DNA from: Synchiropus splendidus
Lineage: Eukaryota > Chordata > Actinopteri > Syngnathiformes > Callionymidae
Length of the DNA: 64,000 bases
Reading direction: 5' to 3'
Assembly: GCF_027744825.2 (NCBI RefSeq)
Contig: NC_071351.1
Location: forward strand, 12,473,501-12,537,500
Shown: one piece after another, positions 13,401 to 24,251 of the stretch
How the letters are laid out: each line of letters starts with the position of its first letter
Position numbering within the stretch: position 1 is the first letter of the stretch
Notes under the pieces: model-generated
The model's input: the letters and a program-made list of their open reading frames with translations, nothing else
Told to the model about the DNA's origin: nothing
Database searches by the model: none
Position numbers and translations under genes: made by a program

Positions 13401-16400
13401 CTAAGTCCAGTTATTTAAACCCTCTAAGTACGGTGACCTGGATGAATGGAAACCTACGCAAACATAGAGAGGATACACTCTTAGGCCAGAACAAGACATA
13501 CACAGGCTGAAGGAAGTTTCCAAAAAAGTCCGACAAAATGTCATCTAGAATATTTTAGCTGGTTGGTGACAGTCTGGCGTCAACCTTTATCAATGTCATC
13601 ATAGAGCTATTTCCAGAGCAGACGGAGGTAACGCTGAGCCAAATCCCACTATCTGCATTTCCTCTTAGGACTGGATCATAGTTTTCCTGTATCTCTTCTT
13701 GTCCCCGATCCTCCAACCCCAGTAGGGGGTCACAGAGTGAACAGGCATGTCTCTAATAAATCCTATAAGGTGGTTCTTTATTTGGACACTGACAAATGAG
13801 CCATCAGTCTTCTAAGAAGATTAACCCTCCATTGGCTTTGCCCGGCTAGCTCGTGCTTAAATGAGGGTTGCCACGGGCCAAGGTGGACGTGAGTGGGAGC
13901 AAAATAAGGTGGGGCTTACGGGTAGTGTAGACACAAACATGACCCTGTCGACCTTTCCCTTTCAGCGCCGACGCGTAACGCCGGATGAATGTGTCATTTC
14001 AGGCTCAGCTACGATCGTGCTGAAGGGATGAGAGCAATAAAAACAGCTTAAAAATGTATACATAACTATGTGTAAAGAAGAATAGAAGAGGACCCAGTTG
14101 TTTAAATGAAATAGGCTCGGAAAAAAATTGCAAAGATCAAAAACAGTCGACCGATATTTGATCTTTCGCCCTTGAGCAGCTGATATCCATTTGACCTCAG
14201 TAATTGCGTCTTGTAACAAAGAGCACCACTGTCTTCATTACAGACAGTAATTGATGTCGCACTAATCGTCTTTCTGCCTGACCATCACGACTGTTCTGTT
14301 CCTGATGGTCTTTCCTGTCTGAATAATGAAGAACACGGTGGGTGCAAGTGTCCCATCGATGTCTGAGCTGAGCCTTGAAACTGTAGCAAACAGCATTGCA
14401 GAAAACAGTAAACACATGCTGGCTGTCTAATGAGCGGTGAATAAAACAATCTACAGGAACAAAGAATATAAATAAATATTGAGTGGAGGCAAAAATGAGT
14501 TTCTGGATGTGGGGTGATACATCAGGCCATTCAAAATGTTATTCTTTTGTTTACATCATATGCCACGGTTTGAATCTGGTGTGGGAAAAGGAGTTTATAA
14601 GGAGAGGAAGTTTCTTAAGAAGCTTTGTGCTGAAAATAAGAAAATAAGTGCAGCTCAGCAGATGTGTTCAAGCTCTGCTTTACCTCTGACCCTGAAATTT
14701 CTCTGCAGGGAAAATACACTTTGATGATGAATACATTCAATAGTTGCTCAATTGTTTGACAAAACCATTCTCTCTTTTGTCTCCTGGGCCCATCAGAGGA
14801 GGAGCTGGTTTGGGTTCATCAAAGCCAACTGTGCCTTAAACAGATACCTTTGTGTTTTTCAGACAGTCACTAGTCCGTTGTGGGATTTTTTTTCTTCTAT
14901 TTTTATAGACAATGGATGCATTTCCACTGTAATATGAGTGTTAGACCACTGATCTGGAACATGTGTAAGAACTAACACTCCAGAACAAGCCGTCCATCAA
15001 CCACCAGAACTCATAAATGCAGATTTGTAGCTTGCAATAAAGTTTGATGGAAGGCTGCTATCTTCCAGTCAACACAAAACCTCCAGCGGGCGAGACCAGT
15101 GAAGCACGGCTATTCAAACGGATTTGTTTTCCTCATTATCTCATCGAAGGTTAGCGCAACGGGTGTGCGTGTCGCCATAGTGACGGTGGTAAACAGCAGC
15201 AAAGGGGAGGGGCTAAGGAGAAGAGTGAATGGGTCCCGGCTATCAGCGAGCGACCGTGTCCCGGGGGATTGTTAATTTTTCAACAGGTGTGCATCTCACT
15301 GGAGCGCCTCTAGAAGAGGAGGGAGCTGGAGAGCAGGAACCTGCTCACAGGAACAAAAGTAAAACTGTAACCGATCTTATTGAGGCATCAAAGAACTTTC
15401 ACTATTGTTGTCTAGCTTCTACCAAACCAAAGGACAAGAATGATCGGGAATAGCATGACATGACTGGGAGGTGGACTCATCAAAACTTCAAAGAAATATC
15501 AGACTGAGGCCGACTTTAAAACAGGAACTAATAACCATAGTTTGGCTCAGATCTATCTTGACCCAGTCCTTAATCGGGGCTAACACCTGCCCTGAAGATG
15601 ACCCGGCTTCAGCTCGTGGAGCAGTGTACGCCACAGAACGTCATTCAGCCCTCCTTGTCTGATTGTAGACTAGTTTTATCTCCGCACTGCAAGGACAGGT
15701 CTGACACTGCACTGATTAGAGGTGAAATCCATCAAGAGGCTTTTACTCACGCACACAAATACGCACTGACACACAAGAGCTAACAATGCAAATGACGCTG
15801 GCCGACTCATGGAAATTGTCTTCTGACTTCTGTTATGTAAGAAATTCAAGGAGCGTTTCTTACATGAAGGAACACTTTAGAGAGATAATGGCTGACAGAA
15901 AACATCCTTTAGCTTTGGATCCAACAGCAACCAGTGCCTAAAAAGCAACGTTTTTCTTACTTTGGGCTGTGTCCCAGTAACAATCGTAGGGAATGAAGGT
16001 CTCCCTTGGCAGCAGCATAGTGTACAGGTAGGGCGCCAGTATCAGTGGTGACCCCAGGATCCGCTTCTCCACTCTTCAGCAGCCACTCTGTGATTTCGTG
16101 ATGACTAAAGCGAGAGGCCAGGTGAAGAATTGTGGCACCAGAACTGTCCTTAGCCTTAAAAAAAACAAAAAAAAACACTGTATGAAACTTCATTCTGCTT
16201 TACACGGTGTGTGACAATAGCATATCACTAAATCATCTGTACTAGAAGTTTGTCGGCTGATGACACTGTTGTTTGAAAGTTATCAGGATAAACTTGTCTT
16301 TTTGACTGGTTGATGTGTTTGGATGTGAGACTTGACAGTGGCAGTGGTTTAGCAATGCCTTTCCTCCTTTTTCTGCCCCATCAGACAGCTTGGAGACTCC

Positions 16401-17650
16401 CCACTGAGAAGGGCTTCCCCTTAGGATGATAACTGTGAGAACAAAGCAATTTCATTCAGGCTGACCTTATAGAGTTGAACCTATTATTGAGGATTAAAGC
16501 GACAAAATATCCAGGAAGTGAACTTAAATAACCATCATATGAGCTACATTTTGACAACCATAACCCCAATGTTAAATATACTGGATGTTACTGGGTTATT
16601 ATTATTGTTTTTTTTGTTTTTTTATAGAGATAGAGGGAGAGAGAGAGAAACACATTTCAGATACATCTCTCCCTTTTGGAGTTCATCGGAATTACACCCT
16701 ATATTTTTGTTTCCGGGTTCAAGATCAGCTATTGCTATTGGTAGCAGTATCAGAGATTACATATATGGTTTAGGAAATATCCACACCCTTGTCCAAAGTC
16801 AGTCTGACAGACTATTTGTCAACACACTCTTGGGTTACACTTGTCGTGAGCAGATCTTAAATTAGCAACATCAGATAACACCGGCTAAACAACAAAGCAA
16901 AAGGTAGCAACAAGTGAAAACTGGAAGCCAACACCATCAAGCCATTAGGTATATTGCCTTGCACGCATTTGATCGGATCAAATATCAGCCAAGTATCTTA
17001 TCAGCAACCAGATTTTGGGGGGCTGTCTTTGTCTGTTTCATGTGGGAGACCGGCTTGTCATTGAAGATGCAAACAGACCATTCATATCCTCATCAAAAAC
17101 TGCTCATTCTGGCTCACAATTGTTTATTATAGCAGTAGAGAAAGATGAAAAATATTTACCAATTTTCTCTTTAGCCCCTCATATCTAGGATTAAGCACAA
17201 GTCATTTAAGTGGACCCTGTGGTGCATAGTAAGTTATATGTCAAAGCAACACCAATAAAAGTGTGGTGTGTGATATTTATTATATGTGTATGCCCCAAAA
17301 GGAAGTGCCCGTGACTGGAATTCATCCGAAACGTGGGGGGTTCCACTCACCTCTGGCTGACATCCCCCCTGGGTCAACAACCACTGTAGACAGGGCAGGT
17401 TACCGGTGGCTGCTGCGTCATGCGCCGGACTCGCTCCATTGTTGGCGAGACTGTTCCCCGGTAACCCTGCCTCCTCCACCAGGAACCGCAGACACGTTAG
17501 TTTCCCGGCCCTGGCTGCGTGGTGCACCGGAGTGGCACCGAGGACATCCTTCACGTCACTCGTCAACGCTTTCGCTGCCAGTTGCGCCTTCAAGGTTTGG
17601 ATGTCTCCTTGTCTGGCGGCCAGCAGCGTCCTGTCCCCCTCCACCACCAT
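1377..17650 (-). CDS. espn: Espin, ankyrin-repeat actin-bundling protein (5' part, 11 exons)
   Basis: Coding exons in gene order: 17351-17650, 15961-16154, 12907-13093, 12647-12829, 12123-12254, 11138-11393, 10227-10510, 7395-7430, 6147-6308, 2318-2555, 1377-1424; all junction phases agree. They give about 673 residues. Residues 1-332 are ankyrin repeats (motifs such as [50 protein letters not shown]) and match vertebrate espin almost word for word. Next comes the espin-typical [11 protein letters not shown] linker, a proline-rich segment (exon 7), the [10 protein letters not shown] motif (exon 9) and a second proline-rich segment with 14 prolines in a row (exon 10). Espin cross-links actin filaments in hair-cell stereocilia and microvilli; the proline runs are known profilin and SH3-type ligands. 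The WH2 motif and C-terminal actin-bundling module are not in the window, so the gene is cut by the left edge, not broken. Exons 8 and 11 are short and less certain. Confidence 0.95.
1425..2317 (-). other. espn: espn intron 10
   Basis: About 0.9 kb, AT-rich, no repeats of note. It contains the pyrimidine tract that marks exon 11. Confidence 0.5.
2318..2555 (-). CDS. espn: espn exon 10 (second proline-rich region)
   Basis: Begins [20 protein letters not shown], then 14 consecutive prolines, NNPMPT, six prolines, LPPDTTTT and ends [10 protein letters not shown], like human QRRSSSSTGS. Acceptor TTCGTTCATCCAG; donor GTGAGT after one base of a split Ser codon. The proline codons form a GGAGGA-type purine tract on the plus strand, a likely site of length polymorphism. 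Confidence 0.9.
3694..4348. mobile_element. Foldback (MITE-like) element with long inverted arms, EcoRI-site rich
   Basis: The outer arms GGAAGAGGATTAGGGCCGG (3694-3712) and its near reverse complement, CTGGCCCTCATCCTCTTCC (4330-4348), face each other. Inside, the left arm (about 3725-4020) repeats CAGAATTCTGACTTTAATCT with variations, and the right arm (about 4080-4320) carries the reverse complement. A unique centre of about 60 bases (4021-4080) separates them. There is no coding capacity, so it is a non-autonomous element or a large degenerate hairpin. A clear target duplication was not found. It lies in espn intron 9. Confidence 0.75.
6141..6146 (-). other. espn: GC-type splice donor of espn intron 9
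   Basis: The minus strand reads GAGGAG|GCAAGG at the end of exon 9. No usable GT lies close by that keeps the frame and the conserved NEE ending. The flanking match to the consensus is strong, as usual for GC-AG introns. Confidence 0.65.
6147..6308 (-). CDS. espn: espn exon 9 ([10 protein letters not shown] motif)
   Basis: 54 codons, [20 protein letters not shown] then [18 protein letters not shown] and ending VMAPNEE; human has [27 protein letters not shown] (shown here in part) and MAHSEE. Acceptor after a T-rich tract. The donor is GCAAGG, a GC rather than GT donor. Confidence 0.9.
6309..7394 (-). other. espn: espn intron 8
   Basis: About 1.1 kb without recognised repeats or genes; only short accidental open frames. 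Confidence 0.45.
7395..7430 (-). CDS. espn: espn exon 8, 36-nt in-frame microexon (putative)
   Basis: Twelve codons, [12 protein letters not shown], between an acceptor preceded by GGTTTGTTTTATCTGTGGAG and a strong donor GTAAGT, phase 0 on both sides. Nothing matching is in mammalian espin as I remember it, so it may be a cassette exon or a fish-specific insertion. Evidence is limited to splice sites, an open frame and compatible phase. Confidence 0.5.
7431..10226 (-). other. espn: espn intron 7
   Basis: About 2.8 kb. The left part (7431-8520) is unique and the right part holds the 303-bp tandem array. A GGTGGTGGTGGGGGG tract lies near 10127-10144. Confidence 0.5.
8521..9944. repeat. Tandem satellite, 303-bp unit, about 4.7 copies
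   Basis: The phrase AATGTCAAAGCA recurs at 8525, 8828, 9131, 9434 and 9737, exactly 303 bases apart each time. Copies differ by only a few substitutions (for example AGCTGGAAG/AGATGGAAG, ACCAGGATC/ACCAAGATC). The last copy runs to about 9914, then jumps over roughly half a unit to its final CAGAT-TTCCTCCTTGCTTC segment. No open frame spans the unit. The near identity of copies suggests recent amplification or homogenisation. It sits in espn intron 7. Confidence 0.95.
10227..10510 (-). CDS. espn: espn exon 7 (first proline-rich region)
   Basis: Contains [16 protein letters not shown] (human IQSYMDMLNPEL), then runs of four to six prolines, the espin motif YPAPKPP, and KSNLRHVE before the phase-0 donor GTGAGA. 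The split Gly joins it to exon 6. The proline runs are the region reported in espin to bind profilin and SH3-type partners. Confidence 0.92.
10511..11137 (-). other. espn: espn intron 6
   Basis: About 0.6 kb of AT-rich unique sequence with TATATG-type stretches near 10850-10910. No gene seen. Confidence 0.5.
11138..11393 (-). CDS. espn: espn exon 6 (post-ankyrin linker)
   Basis: Begins [20 protein letters not shown], the conserved espin linker, followed by a Ser/Thr/Asn-rich stretch ([24 protein letters not shown]). Phase 0 start, one leftover base at donor GTAGTC. The first half is well conserved; the second half diverges from mammals. Confidence 0.92.
11394..12122 (-). other. espn: espn intron 5
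   Basis: About 0.7 kb, unique, nothing recognised. Confidence 0.5.
12123..12254 (-). CDS. espn: espn exon 5 (last ankyrin repeat)
   Basis: 44 codons, phase 0 at both ends, [20 protein letters not shown] then [20 protein letters not shown]. Acceptor TCTGTTCTGCAG, donor GTGAGC. Confidence 0.95.
12255..12646 (-). other. espn: espn intron 4
   Basis: About 0.4 kb, unique, nothing recognised. Confidence 0.5.
12647..12829 (-). CDS. espn: espn exon 4 (ankyrin)
   Basis: 61 codons, phase 0 at both ends. Motifs [20 protein letters not shown] and [16 protein letters not shown]. Acceptor ...CACTTTCAG, donor GTATAT (minus strand). Confidence 0.94.
12907..13093 (-). CDS. espn: espn exon 3 (ankyrin)
   Basis: One base completes the split Asn, followed by 62 codons containing [20 protein letters not shown] and [20 protein letters not shown]. 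The donor is GTCAGC, weaker than the consensus, but joining here gives [20 protein letters not shown], which aligns residue for residue with human espin. Confidence 0.93.
13094..15960 (-). other. espn: espn intron 2
   Basis: About 2.9 kb. No repeat family or exon was recognised. Several 60-85-codon open frames on either strand carry no known motif. A sequence matching the CSL/RBPJ consensus, TGTGGGAA, lies at about 14580, but one such match is expected by chance. Confidence 0.45.
15961..16154 (-). CDS. espn: espn exon 2 (ankyrin)
   Basis: Acceptor after a long T tract (minus strand), then [20 protein letters not shown] and [19 protein letters not shown]. The donor GTAAGA leaves AA of a split codon, completed as Asn by exon 3, giving [13 protein letters not shown] against human HYPEGVNAQTKNG. 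Confidence 0.93.
16155..17350 (-). other. espn: espn intron 1
   Basis: About 1.2 kb. T-rich and GAGAGA tracts near 16605-16645; otherwise unique. Confidence 0.5.
17351..17650 (-). CDS. espn: espn exon 1 (start codon, first ankyrin repeats)
   Basis: Start codon at 17648-17650. The 100 residues begin [20 protein letters not shown], with ankyrin motifs [20 protein letters not shown] and [18 protein letters not shown]. The phase-0 donor GTGAGT lies just below 17351. The human protein starts MALEQALQAARQGELDVL, so the chosen start fits. The exon is GC-rich compared with the introns. Confidence 0.95.
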
Positions 17651-17830
17651 GACGCCACACGCTGCACCCCTCTACTCCTCAAACGGTCTACTCCGTACGA
17701 TTCACCGAGTTGATCCACTCAGCATTGCACTTTTCAAGCCTCAGTTCATCTCATTCATCCGATTATTTCAAGAGGAACGCGATGCCAATTGGTCGGTGCG
17801 TACAAATTTACGCGCGGCGCATTGTCGCGC

Positions 17831-17837
17831 TATTTAA
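17831..17837 (-). promoter_or_regulatory. espn: Possible TATA-like box of espn
   Basis: The minus strand reads TTAAATA about 185 bases upstream of the start codon, within CpG-containing DNA (17780-17950). No transcription start can be fixed from sequence alone. Confidence 0.25.
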
Positions 17838-18996
17838 GAGCATTGTTCGAGCAAGCACAACGAACCGTGTTCCTCTGTCGCTCAGCTTAATCGCGTCGTC
17901 CCTCCTGGAAGTTGGCGCACCTGTTGCGCGTGGCAGATATTGCGCGTAGTAAGTCTTAAATTTTCACTCGTTGGATCCCAATGCGCATCATGTGCTTCTG
18001 GGAATATTCCACGGTGTTTTTCTTCCAATAGCAGATGGCGACATGGGACTGAGCGCCTGTTAAATAATCCAACAGGGGGAGGATCAGTGAGCCTGTTACG
18101 GGTTGTTTCTCTCTGGAAATCGGCTCACAAGTTAAAGGGGCAGTACGAATATAATTAAAACTGAAAGAGTGGTCTCTAAAGATCGTTACGTAAGAGTCAG
18201 TGTTCAGGCTTGAAGAGATGAGACAGGAGGATCAATGACCAGATGGGGTATTCATCCTCAGGTGAATTACCACAGCATGTCTTCAGCGCTCACTCCGCAC
18301 TTCCACCTGCTGGCTCTGAGAGATATTGAATGTATTGTATTGTGTCACATTATCCGCGTAAGACACCGGAAATTTATTCATTTATAAACTGACATTTTAG
18401 TCATTAAAAATTGCAGCGAAAAGAAACATTAAACATGAGGATGAAGTTTGCCTGTTATAATCTGATTTCATCATGTTATTTGTTATTTTTATTTGTCATA
18501 AACTTAAATCATAATTCAAACATGCATCATATCGTCACAACCAACACACCCGTGTTACTGACAAACGTGAAATAGTTCTATTTGCTATTTAAAAAATATG
18601 GGTTTATAACAGAATGAAAGCGTTGCTTCATTTGAAATATGCCGTGCAGTCATTTTGTAATACACATTATTGGCCAAACGGGGGCAGGACAACCTCAGGT
18701 GATCCGTTTGGACACAGGTGTTCCGCGTCTCAAAACACGTCAGTGAGGCGCCTGTTGTTTTAAACGAGTACAATCAACCAGGAATATTGCAGGAATAGCC
18801 AAAGATCCACATTGTTTACATGTCTATCGGTGAAGAATCTAAACAATGTTAAGGCTGATTTGTGTTGTAAATCAGCATTTGTACGGAATTCTGACTTTAA
18901 GAAAATAAATTTCGCACCCGCCTATGAGTTACGTTTATTTGTCATTATCGGATTGTTTGACATTTTTCTCATTTTTAAATAAAAAACTTCGCAAAT

Positions 18997-18997
<1 letters not shown>
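17838..18997. other. espn upstream region
   Basis: Non-coding, with CpG dinucleotides frequent from 17780 to 18010. Contains a CTCF-like core on the minus strand at 18302-18313 (CCAGCAGGTGGA). No gene recognised. Confidence 0.4.
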
Positions 18998-19031
<34 letters not shown>

Positions 19032-19041
19032 TAATAATAAT
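18998..19041. repeat. (ATA)n microsatellite
   Basis: About 14 ATA units with one G interruption. Confidence 0.9.
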
Positions 19042-19168
19042 GAAAATAGATGGCACTCACAATGGAAAGGGAACGATCGATGCAAAATGTTCATCGATTT
19101 TAAGACTTGAATCATTGGCAGCTGCAGCAGAGAATAGTATATTTCTACAATAAAATGTCTGTTTATTT

Positions 19169-19174
<6 letters not shown>

Positions 19175-19230
<56 letters not shown>
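19175..19230. repeat. (AT)28 microsatellite
   Basis: Uninterrupted AT dinucleotides followed by TTTATTTATTT. Confidence 0.95.
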
Positions 19231-19234
<4 letters not shown>

Positions 19235-19523
19235 TTATTTTAGTATCAAATAACCTCCAAGTTCATTACTTTTACCCGTATTTAGCATCCAAGGAGGCGT
19301 GTTGTGGTTGTCAGGTTAACGCTAATCGGCGTCTTCCGTCTGTTTCCGCCGTCGCGCTGATTCATGACGAGTCTCAGCTGGGTGGGCTCGTGGCTGCACC
19401 AGAGGAGAAAGGGAGGGGGCCGGAGTGAAGACTCGTGCTTGACGCGTGCCTCTCAGGTCCATCTGGTGCACGAGTCCAACTGTCATGTACACCGCGCGCA
19501 AATTTCGAAAAAGGAGGGGCAAT

Positions 19524-19562
19524 TCCCTGAGGGTCGTGTCTGTAATTGAAGACCCTCAGGGA
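19524..19562. promoter_or_regulatory. Perfect 12-bp inverted repeat made of two AP-2-like sites
   Basis: TCCCTGAGGGTC at 19524-19535 and its exact complement GACCCTCAGGGA at 19551-19562, separated by 15 bases. Each arm contains CCCTGAGGG or CCCTCAGGG, which fits the TFAP2 consensus SCCTSRGGS. It may act as a paired binding site or form a hairpin in RNA. Position is about 1.9 kb upstream of espn. Confidence 0.4.
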
Positions 19563-20029
19563 CAATGAAAACACTTAACGTGAGAAAAATTCAACTCACT
19601 CGTCCAGCCTCGTGTTCTGTCACTCTATTATTATCGTTTCACTGAACGCACAAAAAGCGATTTCATCGAACAAACCAAAACTAATAAATGACGCGAAGAC
19701 ACGTAATACTTATGCGAATATATTTATATACATAAATTTGGATCCCTTCTCGTAATCCTTTTTCATGCTCAGTAAAGTTTATCGTTTTTTTCGATTTCAT
19801 AGAAACATAACCATCAAAGTATATAGAGCAACTTATATAATAATGACATTTTAAAAAGAAAATAGTGTGTGATATATTTCAGAGGTATTTATAAGATAAG
19901 ATATAACGTATAATAATATTTATTTTTCATATCGAGCTTTGGTGGATAACTGCATTTCATTTCACTTTTGAAATATACGTTTGTAAAAGTCAAAATAATA
20001 GACGCTAGTTTTTCTATGATGCACACTGC

Positions 20030-20057
<28 letters not shown>
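20030..20057. repeat. (TA)14 microsatellite
   Basis: Uninterrupted TA dinucleotides. Confidence 0.95.
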
Positions 20058-20060
<3 letters not shown>

Positions 20061-23000
20061 GCCTGCCTCTTTTATTTTATATTTCAAGACCAACTGTGTG
20101 CGCTTAGCGCGCAGCTGCAGCTTCGAATCTCCTGAAGATGAGAGCAGGTTTCTAATCTGTCCAAGCGGGTCGGAGTCTTTTCCCAGGGCTCGTTACTAAC
20201 GCCCCCTCCTCTTTATCGAGATGGGAGAATAGATCTCCATTGAATTGGAAAAAAAAGCTGCTAACGGTTTTCCAGCGAAGCCTGGGAACATTCACGATTT
20301 CTTGCACGCGTCAGACGCACGACAGTTATTCAAATGCGGGTGGGTAACTGTGGCGTGGGCCCCCTTCTTTTGTCCCGACACATCTGCTGCTGCAGCCGCG
20401 GGAACATTCAAAAACCAGGACTTGTGGGGATCAAGTTCACAATGCCAGTCCTGGCAGCAGAACAAAACCTGTGACCCTCTTGTAGAAGACGACTAACAAT
20501 TTATTTCACAAAAAATATATATATTTCACAGATGAGAAGAAAAAAAAAGAGACCACACAAGAACACTTTATTGACATGGGGAAATGAGACAGACACAAGG
20601 AAGATAATTTTATTATTCATGTCAATCATCACTTCAACACACCCTTCATGATGTTTTTAATTCGTTCTCGGTGACCCATTTTCCATTGTCTTCCGTTCCT
20701 TTGTCTTTTCATTCTTACATGCTGTAAACATACCGTCTGGATTATTATTTTAAAATATTTTAACAGCTGTTTAGAATGTCACAGATCCATGACATGGATG
20801 ATTATATTGCTCACCATATTTAATAATTAACAAGTGGTCAGGCAGGGTAACTAATATGACTTACACACAAGCGCAGTCGCATAGAAATAGAATAGAAATT
20901 GCACGTCAAAATGAATTAGTTTATTACTTCAAAATATGAGGGTCTATTTTTTGTCATTCATAAATAATATGAATAACAAAGGTCAACCAAACTCTTTATG
21001 AAGGATTAACCACGACAGAAAATTCACTTCATGAGGGGATCTTTAAATTATCATTATACATTTGCATGTGAAATATTGAATTTATTTGGGCCAAATCTGT
21101 TCAGTAAGGCGGCACACAGTTTGATGCCATGAATAACTTTTGATGAATAAAGTGAACTGCCCTCATGAGAAAAAAACAAACAAGTAAAACTCATAAACTA
21201 ATATGTTAACGCCAAACTTATATGTCGCTGGAGAAAGGTCAACCCTCTTCAGATTTAAAAAATCTTCTCTCCACTTGCAGTTTGAGAAGTGAGGTCGAAT
21301 GTAAACACTGAACGCCTTAATTTCTGCATGCAATATTTGTGTCTTGGCATGAAAGCCCTTTTGTATCTTGACATTTCAATTTCAAGTGTATCCTCAATAT
21401 TTTCTTTAAGTACCTTAAAAACCATATTGCAATATATTAGTTACAAGTTGATTAATGGGTTACATTTGATAAATAAACTCAATTAACTGTGTTAATACTT
21501 AACATCCAAAATATCTTTGGGTTTCTTTCTGTCACATATTTTCCGTGTCCTTAAATTCTGAATGCTGATGTTTGTTTCATTCCAAAGCTTGACTCAATCA
21601 TATTTAGTGGCTTAAAGTTTAAGCTATGTTGCAGATCCTTTCTAGATTTCAGTGTTTCAGCTATTTCAACAGTCACCACAGCCTTCCTCTAAGCTTTTTG
21701 TTGAAGAAATAGCTTGCCTTTTGTATTGTTTGAGAGGCCTGTGCAGATGTTTTCAGCCTTGTGTCACCTGTCACACTGTGCTCTTTCGAACTGGCCGTCC
21801 AGTCTTGACGAGTCCCCCACAGAGATTCAGCCATCCGTGACCTGCGGTGAGAAGTTCTCTGGTCAGACTTTCTCACACTCACACCTATCAACTGCAGAAC
21901 TTGTGACATACACTCGATGAATGACATGGAAAGAGCATCACTCTGGATACAAATGTACATTTAGTCTGCAACAAAGAGCAAGTCACTACATATCAAATAG
22001 ATAAATATATATAATATGGAGCGCCACTTATCACCTAAAAGTTATCGATATATTTACGTATATTTTTATGTTTAAGCCACAAACCTCAACAAGCAGATGA
22101 TAACACTTGTGCAACTATGGATGATAACATGTTATTAATGTCGAAATGCCTTAAAAATACATCACAATATGACGTAATTACAGAAACATACCAGCGTGGG
22201 CGTGTGTTGGTGGCAGCAGCGTGTTCCTCGTGCGCTCTGATCGGTGTCTGCCGTCATATTGACCGCCCTTTTGCTGCACGAGGTTTCAGCCTCGGTGACA
22301 GTGTGACGCCATGGAGTTGTCACGGAGGCCACGCCCCCAGTCAAGTGTTCATCTAAGCAGAAATAACAGGGATAACAGTACATTATATAAACGCTGTTAA
22401 AATTATGGATTGTTTGATAATCTCTCTCGTGATATAATTTAGTAATTGAATTTAAAAAAAAAAAGGAAATGCTCTGAAAATAAAGCATATAATATAATTA
22501 TACCACTAAGAAAAAGAAAGAAAGTAAGAAAAATAAATATTTTTATCCTTCCTAAATGGCAAACAACTGCTCAAATTCAACACATTTCTATTTCACATTT
22601 AGAACTGCTCTCATTCTGTAATATAATTCTGTATAATTCCATTAACCATGACAGTGATGGTAGAAATATTGTAGACAAACAAGTGATATAAATCTGACTG
22701 TGTAAATATAATTATATGGTTATTTGTATGATGGTTATATTTCGAATGGTTCGACACTTCTCAAATTAACAACGTGAGCGACTTAAAATCTTCTTTGTTA
22801 TCCACGACGGTCAAATGCATATATATATATATATACAATCTGATTGAGAATCTGAGAAAAATATGCACTAAAATTGTATGAATTGTATAAGTAAAGAAGC
22901 AAACGGTGCTTGATCAAGTAGACATTTCATTTACTTAAATTAAATGGTATAAAATCAAAACGCAATATCTTAAACCATATTTATGGCACTGCACTTCATA

Positions 23001-24251
23001 TTTGCTTATATTTCACATGATAATCTGCCACTATTGTGTGCATGTGCGTGTCTAAGTACACAATAATTGATGGAAAGAAACAGCTGCTGCCTTTGTCTCT
23101 GACTCGTGCAGTCCTCGTGCTCCTGATAAGAAACCAAACCCCCCCCTCCAGAGAAATCCAATATTTAAAAATCGCGCCAACAGCCTGCCCGTGCTGGTGT
23201 CTGGTTCCCTTCAGGCCGAATATGGTCCTGTGAGTTGCCATCACTGATGCGCACATGACGCACCGAGGTGACGCCACTTGATTTATTTTAAACAACTTGA
23301 AAGAGTAAACATGCGCCACCTGATGTGAGCATCGTCTTGGAAGGTGGCTTGGCTTTTGGCGTCATGAGCGTCTGTGTTTTTTATTCCCTTTCTGTCTGAG
23401 ACGGTCGTCTGATGTGTGCCGATTACGCACGGAATGGTTACGCGACAAAGGACGCTACAACATCGAAATTAATAAGCACAGCAAACTGTTCAGTGTTAAG
23501 TAAAATACAGCAGACCCTGAACCAATTGAACAATAAATTGAGGCTTAAATGTTGAACTTATTCACACACACACAGTTCATATAGGCTTCAACATAGACGC
23601 ATTATGTCATAAGGATAAAAAGAGTCTATTCAATTGTCTGGAAAGCAAATGTGTAAACATCTAACAAAGCCCCAGATTATTCGAACGATGAGGAAAAAAC
23701 GTACTTCACAACATGAAATGTGTTTTATAGATGCGTGTTTACTCATCCAGGATGCTGTAAATGTGCGTGTCGCAGAAAATAAAAAAAAAAAAACTTCTTG
23801 CGCAGCAGATGCTGGATGAACATGGCGTTGATTTGGGCTTGGGAAGCTTCTTTGCAAATGTTGATAGGTTTTCATGATGCTTCCCTCGAGAGCTGTGAGT
23901 TGAAAATGACGCTTCAAGTAAACAATTCGAATTTACGCACGAGATTTCTGCAAGTCATTATGATGCCTTGCATACGAATTATACTCGTCTTAAAGCCATT
24001 TTTGTTGACAAAGATAAAATTCAGAACTTCAATTGTGTCATTTTGATGTTTTTAGCATGGAATAATAACATATTGGACGCATAAAACGGAACGAGGCAAG
24101 ATGAATAATGAAGATCATTTCATAGTGTTGGGTATTATGGGTTTAAGACCTGCTGGAATTAATAGTTTTTGATGGCAGAACCAGGTTTGAACCATTTAAA
24201 TTTGGACACCTGCACTACTAAGCTATTATTTTTATTGGATTGGTGTCAAAC
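20058..24251. other. Intergenic DNA between espn and hes2, left part
   Basis: No exons recognised. 20080-20500 is a GC-richer island (CGCGCAGCTGCAG, TGCTGCTGCAGCCGCG) that resembles conserved regulatory DNA more than its AT-rich surroundings. A short TA tract lies at about 22817-22836. GC-richer patches occur at 22190-22350 and 23080-23460. Confidence 0.4.

Noticed and set aside
14580..14587. CSL/RBPJ-like TGTGGGAA in espn intron 2, and TTCCCACA near 7252
   Set aside because: Several such 8-mers are expected in 64 kb; no clustered partner sites.
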